The position numbers and the translations under genes were made by a program. From Pigoraptor chileana (Eukaryota > Opisthokonta > Filasterea), in contig CALSCR010001638.1 in assembly GCA_943704495.1 (NCBI GenBank), positions 1 to 53,315 on the forward strand: DNA of 53,315 bases, in the 5' to 3' direction. This document shows positions 1 through 12,435 of the stretch, piece by piece. The notes under the pieces are model-generated. The model did no database searches. It was not told where the DNA came from and saw nothing but the letters and a program-made list of their open reading frames with translations. Position 1 is the stretch's first letter. Each line of letters begins with the position of its first letter.

Positions 1-1
1 C

Positions 2-32
<31 letters not shown>

Positions 33-58
33 ATGCACACGCACACACACACGCACCG
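1..58. repeat. C18 run plus (AC)n tract in the last visible DENN intron
   Basis: Eighteen C residues are followed by an imperfect AC/GCAC tract. It lies just past a 5' splice site of the minus-strand DENN gene (exon ends at 57), so on the coding strand it reads as a GTGCGTGTG-type intron start ending in a G-run. The window edge falls inside this intron. Confidence 0.9.
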
Positions 59-3000
59 AGAAGGCGTTCCATCAGCTCAATCGACAATTCGACCGGGTTC
101 AGCGCGCCCACGTGATCCTCGCTGTCCTTTGGCCCGGCGAGTGTTTCTTCATCGTCGATACTTTCCAAATTCAGAATCAGGCGCTCCGTGGACGACATAC
201 CCGGGACCATCGCACCCGCAGACGTCGGCGTCGTAGGTGCGCCCGTCTGTGCTGGAATCCGCCCACCCCCTGTGCGGACGCGCACGGCAATAGAGTCGGC
301 GCGGCGGAGAAACCCGCCGGCAGCGGGCCCTGCGATCGACGGGCGCTTGGCACCGGCCGCGACGCCCTGGATGCCAGCGACGGCGCCCACAAGAGAGGCC
401 CGTGGGGCGGGAAGCACCGACCGCGACATCCGGCGCTCGACGAGGACTGACATGCGGCGGAGGGCCTTGGCGCCTTCCTCGCCAACCGATGGGACGCGCG
501 TCAAGCGGCGTCGCGCGTGCGCCATTGCGGGACCTGCAATTGCGGCCGCTGCAATTGCGCTGGCGGAGGGTGGGGACATCGGAAACTGCATGTCGCCAAA
601 GTCGTCATCGGCCTCCTCCGCATGGACATAGCCGTCAGACTCGGCGCGGTCCCTCACAAGTTTCCGCCGTTCGCCACTCGGTATGGGTGTGCCACTGCCC
701 TCGCTGACGTAGCTGCTCGCCTTGTCCCGCCCGTCATCGGCGTCCCCATCGTGTGAGTCGCTGCGAAGGCGCTCGCTCACTGGCGCCTTGCTGGACTCGG
801 AAGGGGCCGAGGATGAGACCAGGGGCGACCCACCCGGATGCGAACGCACGCGTGGGTGGCGCACGGTGCTCGTCCGCGCAAATTTGTTTCCAATCGAGTG
901 GCTGCAGAGCGGGTGCTTGTGCAGCGGCTGGCCAAGCGATGCAGCCCACGCCAGGGTGGCATCCACAACCATCGCAAAAGTGTCGCCGGATTCCGCCTCT
1001 GCAATGCGAATGACATTCGCAGGGAATTTGGCTTTATCTTCTTCCGAGAGGTGTGAGAATACTTCCACCAGATCGTTTGGAAACACGTGCGGCGGAGAGC
1101 GCCGGGAGTGCATAATGATTGACGCCAACAGGTCCTGCAGACAGCACGTGTGCAGCTTCATGTGGTACAGTGCAACAGCGCGCATCCACAGCACGACATC
1201 CGGGCGCGGACGCGTCGACTCCTCGTCTTCTAACCCATTGTCGCCGGCGGCATGGGCATCACCTCCCTCTGCGAGCGCTACTGCGTCTGGCAGCAGCAGG
1301 CTCAGGTGCTCGACCAGATGCTCATACGGCTGCCACAGGAACACAGGTGACAGGCTCGACGTGAGCTTCAGGAAGCGCTGCGAGTGGCGTCGCCCCACAA
1401 ACGCTTTGCCGTCGTTCTCGCCGATGGAGACGACCGCGGAGCTTGCAAGGGATGCGCGCTTCTTACACACAGCGGATGTCATGTGCTCCTGCATCGACTG
1501 CGAGAGAGCGGGGCAGGAAGTCGCAACCGAGTCCTGGCGCGTGGCCTCGAGGGTGGCTGCACGCAGGCGGATGACGGGGTTCTCGGCACTTAGCACGCCG
1601 TCCTCCACAAGCCGCCGCGCCGTGCGATCCACGTGCTGGCAGAACATGGCGGTCGTCACAAATGCCTGCAGGAGTGGAGAGTTCGTGCAATTCCATGTCA
1701 GCCACACTCACGCTCCCAATACGAATGGCACAGCATCATGCACGGTGGATGTATGCTCATATCTCACGAACATGGGCTACAAATAGCGCCTCACCCGCAA
1801 AAAGTCGCGGTCACAGGAAGGGGCGCTGGCGACAAAGTCCTCAGTGCGAAAGTCACCCGCTGAGATGAATGGTGCCGCGGAGGCGAGTATGTCCTCGACA
1901 AACCGGCCAAACACGCGGCGGATGGCCGCCTCTGCGTCTGGGGTGAAGAGCCCGTCGCCACCTGTGGACGACGATGCACTTGACTGTACGGGCCACACAT
2001 CGCCAACGGCCGCGCGCAGGTCTGCCACGAGCGCCGCGTGTCGCTGCCGGGGAAACGACGCCCCGTTCGTGATGGTGTCGCCGTCCAGGTCGATGCACGT
2101 GATGTAGTCGTCCAGCTCACCAACGAGCTTGAGCGCCGATGTGCTCTTCAGGCCGATAATGTATGGCGATGGCGACTCTGCAATTGCGCTGAGTTCTTCG
2201 GGCAGCAGGGGCACATACACCTCCTCCCAGAGCAGCGGGAATACAAGGGTGTGCAAGGCCTCGCAGGCGGGCGTCAGGGCGCGGTGGTCGTCGGCGAAGA
2301 GAAGCAGCGACCGCTCCAGGAGCAGGCTCGCAAACAGCGTGACAAGATTCCCGGGACCGAGGCGGCCCGCCAGCGCGCCCATCGACGACTGCGTCAACGG
2401 GGAGCTCGGGAGGCGGCGCACGGAGAACGGGTCCCCACAGAAGCGGAAGTTGACGATGGTGCCGTCCGCGGGTGGTAGCGGGATCTGCGCAACAGTAACA
2501 CGTGACAGGGGCCAGTGTGCAGGCAAGGGGGGGGGGGGCATTAGTAACACCACTATGTGAAACAGCTGCCACACAGTACACCCGTGCGCGCATTTGTGCC
2601 ACGCGTGCACACGCCCACGCCCACCTCAAACAGCAGGAACGAGCACTTTTGGACAAACGCGTCGCTGCCGTGCGTGATCCACTCATCGACAAGGCGCGAC
2701 AGCAGAGCAGTAAACGTTTGCGTAAAGGGCCACCGCGAAATGATGACTGCCGTTTTCCACGCAATATCATCGGAGACATCATTTGGTGCGCCATTCGAGA
2801 CGCGCAGACGGGTGATAGCGGTCACCACGCAGCCGTACCGCCGCACGCCCACCTCGTCCGTCAACACAAACGTGTGCTTATTGAAAGTTCTGCAATAGCA
2901 AGTATTTAACAAAGAGCATCTCATGAACAACCTACTCAAACGGACGCCGCCTTGGCTGGTATCAAGTGGCTCACAGCAGTGAATCAAAGTGCGCGATTCC

Positions 3001-3297
3001 GATATTCGCGACCAACATCCACACACGCACAGCCGCATAAACATTCGTATCCACACACCGGTCTCCAACAGCGACGGGAAGTGTAAATGGGGCACCGGGC
3101 ACACCGGGGTGTCCAAAAGGGAACGCAAAGAGACCGACACCCTCGAGCAGGGGTAGGTCCTTGTCGGTCGGCTCCGGCATTGCCTCGGACATGTCGGGGT
3201 CGTCGCAGGTAAAGGAGATTACATAGTCCACCAGGCACGCATCGACAAGCGGCAGCCGATCCCACGGGTCGGTGGGGTGAATGATCTGCTGTGCCAT
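57..3297 (-). CDS. DENN-domain protein (uDENN-cDENN-dDENN), 3' end off the window
   Basis: Putative guanine-nucleotide exchange factor for a Rab GTPase, acting at endomembranes. Four exons are visible: 3297-3059, 2889-2625, 2484-1795 and 1665-57; phases close, giving about 934 residues before the edge. The start is the only ATG ahead of the uDENN domain (MAQQ). The uDENN shows LVDYVISF, then HTFVLTDEVGVRRYGCV across the first splice. The cDENN begins FEIPLPPADG at the second splice and includes FRFCGDPFSVRRLP, LGPGNLVTLF, LLLERSLLLF and a VPYIIG-like SPYIIGLK segment. The dDENN has FRTEDFVAS joined to AFVTTAMFCQHVDRTARR. After it comes a roughly 480-residue tail rich in Ser, Arg and Ala with no domain I recognise. 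The DENN class (DENND1 to 5, and so on) cannot be told. The gene is divergent from NDUFS7. Confidence 0.9.
2527..2538. repeat. G12 homopolymer in DENN intron 2
   Basis: Twelve G residues on the plus strand, so a C-run on the coding strand. It sits about 45 bases before the acceptor that opens the cDENN exon and may act as part of the pyrimidine tract. Confidence 0.85.
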
Positions 3298-4111
3298 TGT
3301 TGTGGCGGCTGCGGTCAGCCACTGCACGCGCGCGTGTGTTGTTGTCGGCGCGGGGAGTGCGCGCTATGTGCGTGGGCGCGGGGGATGGGTGGGCGCGTTT
3401 GAGTTCATGCGATACCAGCTCAAATTGTAAGAAATCGTGCGTTTGGCATGCACCCTATATCTATATTAGGAACGCATTTCTAGTCTTGCTTCGCATAAAG
3501 TCTGCATCTAATAGTCTGCTGCAATCAACAGAGGCAATGCAACCGGTTGTGACGGCCCGCGGCGGGCCACAGGTCCGGGCCCGCCGAAACGTCTACTTAT
3601 GTGTGGTTTGGCAGCCCTACTAATTATGTAAATGACGTCGCTTATGCGTCATCTTACCCGCACAAATAATTTGTACTTCATGGGATATTGTTGCAACAAA
3701 CAAGGCCCCGTCCAATTTAACCGACCCCCCACCCTTTGGCATCCTGAACTGTGTCGCCACCAAGGACAGTTGCCGTGAGTAGAGTCAGTGGTCAACACGG
3801 TCCATCCAGATGTATTTGTCATTCCCAATATCATGTAGCTGCTGCTCCGCTATTGTTCAAACGCTCCATTTATTATTTTTGTGTAGAGAGAAAATGGCAT
3901 CCCTGCGGACGTTCGGCCATATGCGAAGTGGGTCCCTGTTTATGTCTAGAGAGTCAATGTCGGTTTGCGCCTTTAATCACAGATTAATCAAACACAAATT
4001 GTCCGTTTCATTATTTTTTCACCAAGGCCTCTTGAGGTCAACGCCATTTCTTCCGTCGACGATTGTGCGGTGGGTGCGATATTGTGAACATTAGCGCGGT
4101 TGTGGGAAGTA
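3298..4111. other. Divergent intergenic region, DENN / NDUFS7
   Basis: It holds the two promoters of a head-to-head gene pair. Open frames here are short and show no recognisable protein. A GC-rich stretch (about 3540-3590) lies among AT-rich sequence. No RNA gene or mobile element was recognised. Confidence 0.6.
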
Positions 4112-5330
4112 ATGCAAATCTGTGGAGGAAGAAATGCATCTCAAACGAGTATTCGTCTCGTGCTTTATCGTCCATGCCCACACAGGTCCAGCGCACTTGG
4201 TCTTGTGCACACGACCGCAAGCACCACAGTTGCAGCCCCCTCACCCGCGACAACCAGCGCCGGCCCCATTGTCGCCCGTTCTTCAGCGGCGCCCAGCAAT
4301 GCAGTAGGTGGGTCGAACGGTTCTTGCACCTAGTGGCATACATTGAGAAGCGTAGCTTTCACTTCTGGGGGACTTCAAAGGACTTTTTTTGTTGCACGGG
4401 AGAGTCTCTTGGATGGGGACGCGATTTTGGGAACGTGTTTATCTCTAAGGGCATGACGAACTAAACCGTGTGCAATGGCCACTGCAGAATATGTATTGGC
4501 TAAGGTTGATCAGGTCGTGAACTGGGCCCACACGGGGTCGCTGTGGCCTATGACCTTTGGTCTGGCGTGCTGTGCCGTGGAGATGATGCAGGTGGGCGGT
4601 GCATCGGACATCGTGTATGATCTTGTCGTGCGCATATCTTGAACAACATACGTGCTATATCTGATAGGTGCACTCAAGCTCACCATACGCACATACACGG
4701 TCAGACGAAAGATATTCCGAACTTGACCATGCCATGCAAGGTGTCGTATGGAGTGCACTGTTGCGTGGCGTGGCTAAGTTTCATTGCTCTTGTTTGTCAG
4801 GCTGCCGCCGCGCGATACGACTTTGACCGCTTTGGCATTGTTTTCCGTGCGAGTCCTCGCCAGTCAGACGTAATGATTGTTGCCGGAACACTCACAAACA
4901 AGATGGCACCGGCGCTTCGCAAGGTAATGCACTGCCGTGCCGCGGCTCGCGCAAATGCCTGTATCGAATTTGCATGATGTGCTGGAGAAATCCCTCCCTT
5001 GTTGTATGTTGTCACGTGGTTATGAGCTTTTATACATCGCGATTTCCCCCCCCCCCCCCCCGCCTCTCATCGTCCGCTGCCCTGTCACCCTTGCAGGTGT
5101 ACGACCAAATGCCCGAGCCGCGGTGGGTGATTTCGATGGGCAGCTGCGCCAACGGCGGCGGGTATTACCACTACTCGTACTCTGTTGTGCGCGGGTGCGA
5201 CCGCATTGTCCCTGTCGACATCTACGTCCCCGGATGCCCGCCCACCGCAGAAGCCCTCCTGTACGGCATTCTCCAGCTCCAAAAGAAGATCCGGCGCTCA
5301 AAGACGTCGACCATGTGGTACCGCAAGTAA
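4112..5330 (+). CDS. NDUFS7: NADH:ubiquinone oxidoreductase subunit PSST/NuoB (NDUFS7)
   Basis: Complex I subunit that holds cluster N2, the last iron-sulfur centre before ubiquinone, in the matrix arm of the mitochondrial inner membrane. Exons 4112-4307, 4488-4591, 4801-4923 and 5097-5330 give 218 residues, close to the usual 210-220. Exon 1 supplies an Arg/Ser/Ala-rich presequence expected for mitochondrial import. It splices within the Glu codon opening the conserved stretch [14 protein letters not shown]. All four N2 cysteines are present: the CC pair at 93-94 ([10 protein letters not shown]), C158 (SMGSCANGG) and C188 ([10 protein letters not shown]). Other hallmarks are [20 protein letters not shown] and [20 protein letters not shown]. 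An ATG at 4474 could start a shorter protein, but it would lack a presequence and read through the likely acceptor. The gene ends in TAA and is convergent with the F-box gene. Confidence 0.97.
5046..5061. repeat. C16 homopolymer in NDUFS7 intron 3
   Basis: A C-run about 35 bases before the last acceptor, on the coding strand. It probably serves as the polypyrimidine tract. Confidence 0.9.
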
Positions 5331-5799
5331 TGCGAATGCTCGGGTGATGCGACTTAGTGCTCTTTGTTTTTCTCCCTTTTCTCATTCTGTGTTTGTCGGT
5401 ATTGTGATTCGCGTGCGCGTGCGGATGGTGAAGGATTTGTGGGTCAGATCCTCGTGTAGATGTCACCATTGCAGAGGGTGCGTCTGCTGTGTGTATTGGG
5501 TCTGGGAACAAAGTGGGCTCATGAATGGATGGGAGTTGGCCAAGGGGAGCATCATCATATGTCACGGACTGATTGCCACGACGTGAAATTAGTGCACAAT
5601 GTACTGTAGCGGCTTGCACTGTCTGACAGTTCTGGGAAGCAACGCCGGGTTGGCCCAGAACAACGCGGTTGGGCTGCTAGCTGCTCGACAGCGATGCGCA
5701 AATTCAGCAGACGAGTGCACACGCAAACAACAGGGCGTATATGCAGCGGGGAAGTGCCCCTGTCAGGTAAACACACACACACAGTCTGCGCACGAACTC
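5331..5799. other. Convergent 3' intergenic region, NDUFS7 / F-box gene
   Basis: It holds the 3' ends of both neighbours and a short CA run (about 5770-5783). No gene, RNA or element was recognised. Confidence 0.6.
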
Positions 5800-7945
5800 T
5801 CAGCCTTCAAGCTGGCTGGCGGCGAGTGCCCAGAGCAGCTGCCTTTCCTCCTCCGCGCTCACGTAGTCGTCCTTGGACACTCCTGCGCCCACAGCCAACG
5901 TGGCCGCCCCCATGGACTCGGCAAGTGCCAGCTGCAGTGCCTCTTGCTCTGTCAGACCATCGACGTTGTACCGCCGCGCAAGCCGCGCGCGCTCGGCGTC
6001 CTCCCTAGCGAGGTCATCCTCCATATCGACCCATTCGCGGCAGCCGTGCTCGGCGTCGGCATAGGCGTCGTCGCGGGTTCCGTCGCCTCCTCCAGAATGT
6101 CGGCGTCCTCCAGACCGTCGCCTCGAACGTGCCGAAGCCTGCGCCGAGGCCCATGGCGAAGACTCGGCCGTTTGTACAGTGGACTCTCCGCGTGCTACCT
6201 GGTTCACCCAAGCGGTAAGGTCCCACGTGCGCACGGCCAGAGCGCGGTGAGCACCATCCACGAGCGCCACCGTAAGGGGTCCCACGGCAAGAATTCGGGC
6301 GGGGGCATCCGCAAGGGAGCCACCCAGGGATATCTTGCGGAGGCAGTCGAGAGTGAGACGATCCCACACGCGCACATTTTCGGCACACGCCGACACAGCT
6401 TTGAATGAATCGAGGTGGATGGCACCGACAGCGGCCCTGTGGCCCCGTGGTCGCACCTCATCCACGCCCCTGACCAACCATGGTGCGAGGAGCGCAACGC
6501 CACCGGACCCGCACCCGACCGCAATGCCGCCTACCGACGCCGCCGACATGCAGCGCGCAGTTGGCATTTCCCTTGAGAGCAGGGCGCCATTCGTATCGGT
6601 CCACCAGACGCACGCCGCATCGTCCCTGCCACACAGGCCGTGCGCTACGATGGCCAGGGAGCCGAACGGCGCCGCGGGCACTGCACAGAGTCCCAGGTGG
6701 CTAGTGGGTGTCGCAGGCAGAATAACAACGGAGCGCGGTTCGTCCCAGCAGCCCCAGTCCCACGTACGTAGCAGTCCACCCTCACGCCCGTCTGCCGTCA
6801 TGTGTACCGCAGCCACTGCGACGCCCGCAACACCCGCCACAGCCAGCACCGGCCCACCCGCCGCCCTGCCTGCAACGGCAAATCCGACGGGAGCATCGGG
6901 ACTCGACAGCTGCCACACGGACACGCGGCCGTCGGCGCCACCCGCAAGGCCCCAGTCAGGACCGAGCAAGACAGAGCACGTGACACGGCCACTGTGCGCA
7001 CGCGTCCCCGCCGCCGACACTCTGTTGGGTATGCGCACGCGGTCACCGCCCTCCACGAGGCGCACGACGCGCACTCGCCCGTCACCCGAGCCGCACAGAA
7101 TGGCGCCGTGGCCCACGCTGGCTGTCGACGCAGCCGCAGACACACCGCCGTTCTGATTCACAATGCTTGGATTGGTTGCGGCGGTCCAGAAGGGCGTTGA
7201 CCGCCGCGTGGCGCGCCCGGATGCTGTCAGCCGGTGCGCTTCCCCGCCCACGCATGATGCAACAACAAAGGATGGGCACCCACGGTGGTCCACGTCAAAG
7301 CACATTGTGTCGATCGAGCCGATGCCCGGATATACGCGATGCGGGGGTGCAACGGCAGACTGCCAAGCACTGCATACAGAGAAGCAACAGGACGATGCCC
7401 GATCAGCCACGCGAAACAACAGTGAGCGACGGTCAGGACACTCATGTTATGGCCACTCACCGCGATAGATGCTGCCTTTCGATGTACTCCTCGCGCCAGC
7501 TGTCGGCCATGAGCCGCCTGTGGAGGATGGACGACGAAGGAACGCCAGATGAGCGCGCAGATGCACTCACGAATACAACGGGGCCGTATCAGGCAGGCCA
7601 CGGTCGGCGCGGACACCCCAAAGCATAGTTCTACTGCCATCATTGCAACATGGCCAGGAAGACGAGATGAGACCAACCCCATTGGAACCGGCCATGCGGA
7701 GCGCCACTTTCGCTCAAAGACACGCCGCCACAGCAAATCATCGCCAACGATGCGCTGGAAGCGGAGCGACGTTTTGCTTGCGGATTGCTGCAGCAGATTT
7801 TTTGTAAGTGCAAGTCCAACAAAAGAACAGCCATTCAGCACGATCTGAAACGTAATGCAGACACACTCACCAGGTCTGTAGTCTCACAAAATGAAAGGAT
7901 GAGCACTATCAGCTCATCGGACAGACGATCGAAAAGTGACGCCAT
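5800..7945 (-). CDS. F-box / WD40 protein with two C-terminal ubiquitin-interacting motifs (Ufo1-like)
   Basis: Likely substrate receptor of an SCF (Skp1-Cullin-F-box) ubiquitin ligase. Exons 7945-7871, 7787-7678, 7517-7461 and 7369-5800 give 603 residues. The F-box opens at the start (FDRLSDELIVLILSFCETTDL) and runs through DDLLWRRVFERKW. The middle is a divergent WD40 propeller (GRVRVVRL, GRVSVWQLSS, VRVWDRLTLDCLRKI). The C-terminus carries two UIM cores: one with EQEALQLALAES, one with EEERQLLWALAAS, both keeping the hydrophobic-x-x-Ala-Leu/x-x-Ser pattern. Yeast Ufo1 is the known protein with F-box, WD40 and UIMs. The exon 2 donor (GTTGGT at 7677) was chosen because it keeps frame and the same donor type occurs elsewhere here; it is the least certain boundary. 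The gene is head-to-head with the CCDC137-like gene. Confidence 0.85.
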
Positions 7946-8312
7946 TTATTCTGGTCCTGTATGAGGCTAGAACGCTCGACACAATGAATCTTATTGTTTG
8001 TCTCTGCACTCGCAGATATATGTGGGAGCATTTTACGCTCTCGTTGACTGCCATCCGCCGCTAGTTTGATTGCGCTGAGACAGTCCACCGTGACACCTTT
8101 CTAGACTTGCGCAATGCCCGCCAATTGTCATTTTCCAGCCGGGTCACGTGAGGGCACTCAGTTGGCCTCGTGCCGGCGTGCGTCGGCCGGTCACGTCCAC
8201 TGGCTGTGGTGAAAAAGAAAGAGTGATTGGGCAGCTGACAATAAGAAGGATCCGCCCTTTTTACAACGCAAAGCGCGTGGTGCTTCCTGTGTCTTGCTTC
8301 CGTTGTGCGAAA
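7946..8312. promoter_or_regulatory. Short divergent promoter, F-box / CCDC137-like genes
   Basis: Only 367 bases separate the two start codons, so both promoters and 5' UTRs overlap or are shared. A TCACGTGA E-box lies at 8144-8151. No TATA box stands out. Confidence 0.6.
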
Positions 8313-9862
8313 ATGGGACGTCTCAGCCGCCACAAGAAGATCAAGGCGATCGACCCATTTTACGAAGGACCCCGCAAGAAAACGTCCGACGAGTGAGTTC
8401 TCGTCCTCTCTTTCTTGGGGGTGCTGTGTGTCTGTATGTGCTGTTGCTCCATTGCTGCTGATGCATGTCATCTGCTGAGTCTGACTGGCTCTGCGTATTT
8501 GTACGCAGCCTTGAGGGCGTCACTGCGCCAAGTGCAGCCGACGACGACCGCCTCCCACGCTCCCTCCGCACCCTCATCTCCGCAAAGCAGCGCGCCGAGC
8601 GGTTTGTTTCACTCGGCAAGAAAGGTGCGCCATTCATCATTTGCTGCGCTACTGCTTGGGCATGTATACGTTCAAATTCCATTACCACGTTTGACCACAT
8701 CCTCCTGTTTGTTAAAATCTTCAGGTGGCATCACTAAGGCGCGTGATGCAATTAGCGCCAAGCCACATGCCAAGAAAGAGACTCCGAAGAATGAAAACAA
8801 GCAGAAAGCACTTGCAGATATGGTCAAACCGAAGGTGTGTGTATGTGTGTGTGTGCTTTCATGCAGATGATCCGTTGCAAAATAATAAGTGTGGATGTTT
8901 AACGGCACGCATCACATGCTACACACACCCGGCCGCTGCTATAGTGAGGGGCATATGAGGCGATGGGGCCGTTGGCAGAACAATTATTCATTTATGACTT
9001 TGTGTATAACGGCACCCTGCAGCCCGGAGAGACCCTCCGCGACTTCAACGATCGCGTGGAAATGGCGTCACGGATGCGTCTGAACGATGCCGTCAAGGAC
9101 ACCAAAGAGAAGAGCGTGCGCCGAAAAGAGTGGGTGATTGCAGAAAATCACCAAACCGCCCCTACAGTCGAAATATCAGTTCGCTCCCTCGATCGAATTG
9201 GCCATCACACTTGCCACTCTCACAGATGAGTCCCCGGTGCAACCCTGTCTCTATCACTCACTCACACACACACACACTCTCTCTCTCTCTCACACATGCA
9301 TGCATACGTGTATATGTATGTATACAGGCACCTTGCCGGCCGCAAGGCAAAGCAGATGGCGCAGAAGGCGCGACGAAAGGATGTTTTGTCGGAGCGGGCG
9401 CCTTCACTACCGACCGCCGTTCGCTTCGGCGAGGTTGCGCAGGCGCCACCGACACTCACGGCGCAACCGAAGAGAAAGACCCCAAAGGTGTGTATATGTT
9501 CACATCCAGCGATGCCTGCACCGAAGTTCGCGTGCGTGCGACTAACAAAGTCTTGCACATGCCGCCCGCCAAATCATTCCTTGCCGCAGGTGGGACGTTC
9601 TCCTTTGCTGCTCGATGCCCTCATGCGCCCATCGGCTTCATCGACGGCAGCGTCCGCAGGGGCAACAGCTTCTGCTGCCTCGGCCCGCAGCAGTGGCGGC
9701 GGCAGCGGCAGCGCGGCAACGGGGCCTATACGCCCCCGCGACATGGCGCCGTCCGCCCGCATCAAGTGGGAGGCCGAGAGAGAGAACGTGATTGCCGCGT
9801 ATCGCCGAGTGCGGGGCACCGAAAAGCCTGCTGCGCTTGCGCTGATGGGAGGCATGGCGTAA
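8313..9862 (+). CDS. CCDC137: CCDC137-like basic nucleolar protein
   Basis: Family of small, very basic nuclear/nucleolar proteins, linked to ribosome biogenesis; the molecular role is unclear. Exons 8313-8392, 8509-8624, 8725-8834, 9023-9129, 9328-9487 and 9590-9862 give 281 residues. The start carries the family's N-terminal signature MGRLSRHKKIKAIDPF. Exon 2 has the conserved LPRSLRTLI helix. The PGETLRDFNDRVE block in exon 4 matches the family's K-x-GES-x-x-x-F/Y-x-x-R-V/M motif. Exon 5 has the basic helix GRKAKQMAQKARRKD. A Ser/Ala/Gly linker then leads to a final helix ending AALALMGGMA. Naming rests on the N-terminal and PGET motifs. The C-terminal half is less conserved. Confidence 0.75.
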
Positions 9863-9974
9863 TGGGGTAGTATTGGGGTGGCGCAGATTCTCCCTCGCGG
9901 CTGCAGGCTATCCCACGCTCGTGTCACGTGGAGAGGCGCGACTGATGGGCCGGCTGTGACTCCCGTTATTGGAA
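9863..9974. other. 112-base convergent gap, CCDC137-like / MFSD8
   Basis: The stop codons of the two genes are 112 bases apart, so their 3' UTRs very likely overlap in antisense. One TCACGTG lies at 9924-9930. Confidence 0.6.
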
Positions 9975-12007
9975 TTACTGTGCGTTGCTATTTGCGAAGA
10001 GTCGGTGGGGCTTGAGCCGCCGGCCAAACACGAGCACCACAGCTGCAGTGACCACAACGGCGGCTGCAATGGAGGCGAACGCAGGCTGAGGGCCTATCTT
10101 TTCATAGACGTGGCTGACGTAGATGGGGCCGAGTGCGCGGGCAGCGCTTCCCGCGGATGTCAGGGCGCCCATCATGATGCCCTGCAACCATACAATACGG
10201 CACGTGCAAATACAGGCAACACGCATAAGTATAAGGGCAGGCGTAGGGATAAGTGTTCGTGTATGTTCTGAGAGACACTTTGAATTTGTGGTGTGGGTGA
10301 GGGCGTTTGTGTCCTCCCACCTGTGGAGCAGGACCCAGCACTTTCGAGTAGATTGCGTAGATGCACAACGAGGCCAGCGGATACCCGTGGGCGATGAGCC
10401 ATGTTGCAATGACGTACTGCGCAAATGCAAGCCGCGGCGTGTGGGCACACCAGGCGTACTTTGTGCAGCTGCGGGGAGATCCTGTGTAGCACGGCCGCCA
10501 CGACAGGCAGCCGCAATAATGTGGTGTGTTTGCATGGGTCAGCCGGTCAGTGCGGTCAGTGGTAGCACAAAGCATCAGCACGCAGCATCATGTTACGAGT
10601 TCATGACACAGACACACCACACAATGCGCGCACAAGAGCGCACAAACCTGGACCGAATGGCACAAAGGCAACAAAGGAGATGGACACGATGACGAGTCCG
10701 GCGAGAAGCAGTCTGCGCTCGCCAAAACGAACCGAGAGCGGCTTTGCGACCATAAAGGTGACCACGGACAGGAGCCCTGCACACGCAAGCAGGATTCCCG
10801 TGTACAAATCGGTCCGCTGGTGGCTCCACCCGTACATATCCATGGAAAATGCACTGAGGATGCTGCAACGAGCAGGCGAGGTCAGGGGGCCGATGGTGAG
10901 ACTCGCAACTCGTTTAGCGTGCTACCATTGAGGCAATTCCACTTTGTGAATCACACAGAGAAACACAAACGCAAGCTGAAATCACTTACGTTTCAAAGAC
11001 CGCAAACACAAACAGAATGACAAAAAAGACAAAAATGCACAGGCCGGCGGCAATGCGATCGAATCGGGGCGGTCTCACGGCCTCGATGCCTGCGCAGGGC
11101 CAGTTAAGTGCGGTGTGTGAGATCAGCGCCGGCACCATCAGGGACACGACAATGTCCAACACAATATCATTTGCAACCACAATTAGAATCATACGACAAA
11201 GGCTCCCAGCACTCAGTGAGCGCATCGCAATGGACTGCGCAAGCATGCACGGCGGATGTCACCTACGGACCCACCGTCATCGTCCTCCTCATTCTCAAAC
11301 GCATCGTCCGAAGTGGACCCGACATCCCGAAGCAGGCCTCCACGAGCATCAAAGGCAATATCAAACCGACGCTCCGTGAAGAGCAACACGAGAAGAACAA
11401 AGTTGGCGACCCCAAACACAGCACCAAGATACCCCGGTCCCGTCAGGTAATCCAATTCAAACGCCCCCGCCCGCACTCCCGGCTTCAGAGGCGCAAAAGC
11501 CGCACCCAGCGCAGGTCCGACTATGAAGCCAATGCCCTGTGCGGCACTCATGTGGGCCATTGCCCCCGTGCGCTCGTGAACCGACGTGGCGCCAGACACA
11601 TATGCGCGGCACACAGCGACATTCCCGGCCCCAAACCCGACAACAAAACGGGCCATGAGCATGTAAACATCGTTATGTCTGTGTGGCGCCGCGCTAAAGC
11701 AGTACATTATGTTGCCGGCAATGTTAACTGCAATTGACACTGCGAGAGGCTCGATAGAACGGCGGCGATTCGACCATGCGCCGAACAGTGGCGACGCAAT
11801 GAACTGCCCGAGGCTGTACGAGGCAACAATCCAGCCTTGAAAAGTGACGGAGCCGCCGACCTGCATGACAATTGTGTCAGCGGTAAATTCAAGTATCCCT
11901 CTTGGACCACACACGGCGTGCGCCGACAGATTGGGCAGTAAACACGTAGTGTCTGTGCCGTGTATGTATGTATGTATGAGTGCGTGCGTGCACATATAAG
12001 ATTGTTC

Positions 12008-12050
<43 letters not shown>

Positions 12051-12435
12051 CGTGTGTGTGTGTATTGGGCAGCGTTAGAAGACGAGCGTTGTTATTGGCC
12101 CACGCACCTCCTCCAAAAAGGACCAGAGAGTCGGCACAACAATCGAGAAGCCAACACTGCTAAGGAACATTGTGAGATACATCATTCGTATGGACCGCCA
12201 TCGCAGTCGGTAGTCTTCCTCCGAGCTGTCAGCAGAGTATGGGCGTCCCGGAAAGAGATAAGTGCACGTCCATACCATACAATTGCATAAAAAAGCGCAT
12301 ATTTCACCGACATAATACATAATTGGCAGGCGAGCTATTCCGATGCACTCACGATATGGAGGGGAGGAGCGCTTCTTCCTCGACTGAATACTCTGACCCT
12401 GCAGAGAGCACCGAGGACATACGGCGCACCGACAT
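9975..12435 (-). CDS. MFSD8: MFSD8/CLN7-type lysosomal major-facilitator transporter
   Basis: Twelve-helix major facilitator protein. The animal member is a lysosomal membrane protein (a chloride channel/transporter in recent work) whose loss causes a neuronal ceroid lipofuscinosis. Exons 12435-12353, 12225-12108, 11860-11275, 11089-10990, 10862-10648, 10481-10321 and 10181-9975 give 489 residues against about 518 in human. Family-specific blocks are [63 protein letters not shown] with [36 protein letters not shown] and [15 protein letters not shown]. The cytosolic N-terminus has an acidic EEEALLPS segment resembling a dileucine lysosomal sorting signal. A central acidic loop (ENEEDDDG) separates the two halves. 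Intron 2 contains a long GT/CA microsatellite. Confidence 0.93.
12010..12062. repeat. (GT)n microsatellite in MFSD8 intron 2
   Basis: An almost uninterrupted GT tract on the plus strand (CA on the coding strand). It fills much of a roughly 245-base intron. Confidence 0.9.

Noticed and set aside
722-1786. 354-codon open frame on the plus strand
   Set aside because: It lies exactly opposite the DENN gene's last exon, whose GC-rich codons keep the complement open. No family features; the minus-strand frame continues conserved dDENN sequence.
6335-7156. 273-codon plus-strand frame
   Set aside because: Antisense shadow of the WD40 part of the F-box gene; Thr/Pro/Arg-rich with no domain.
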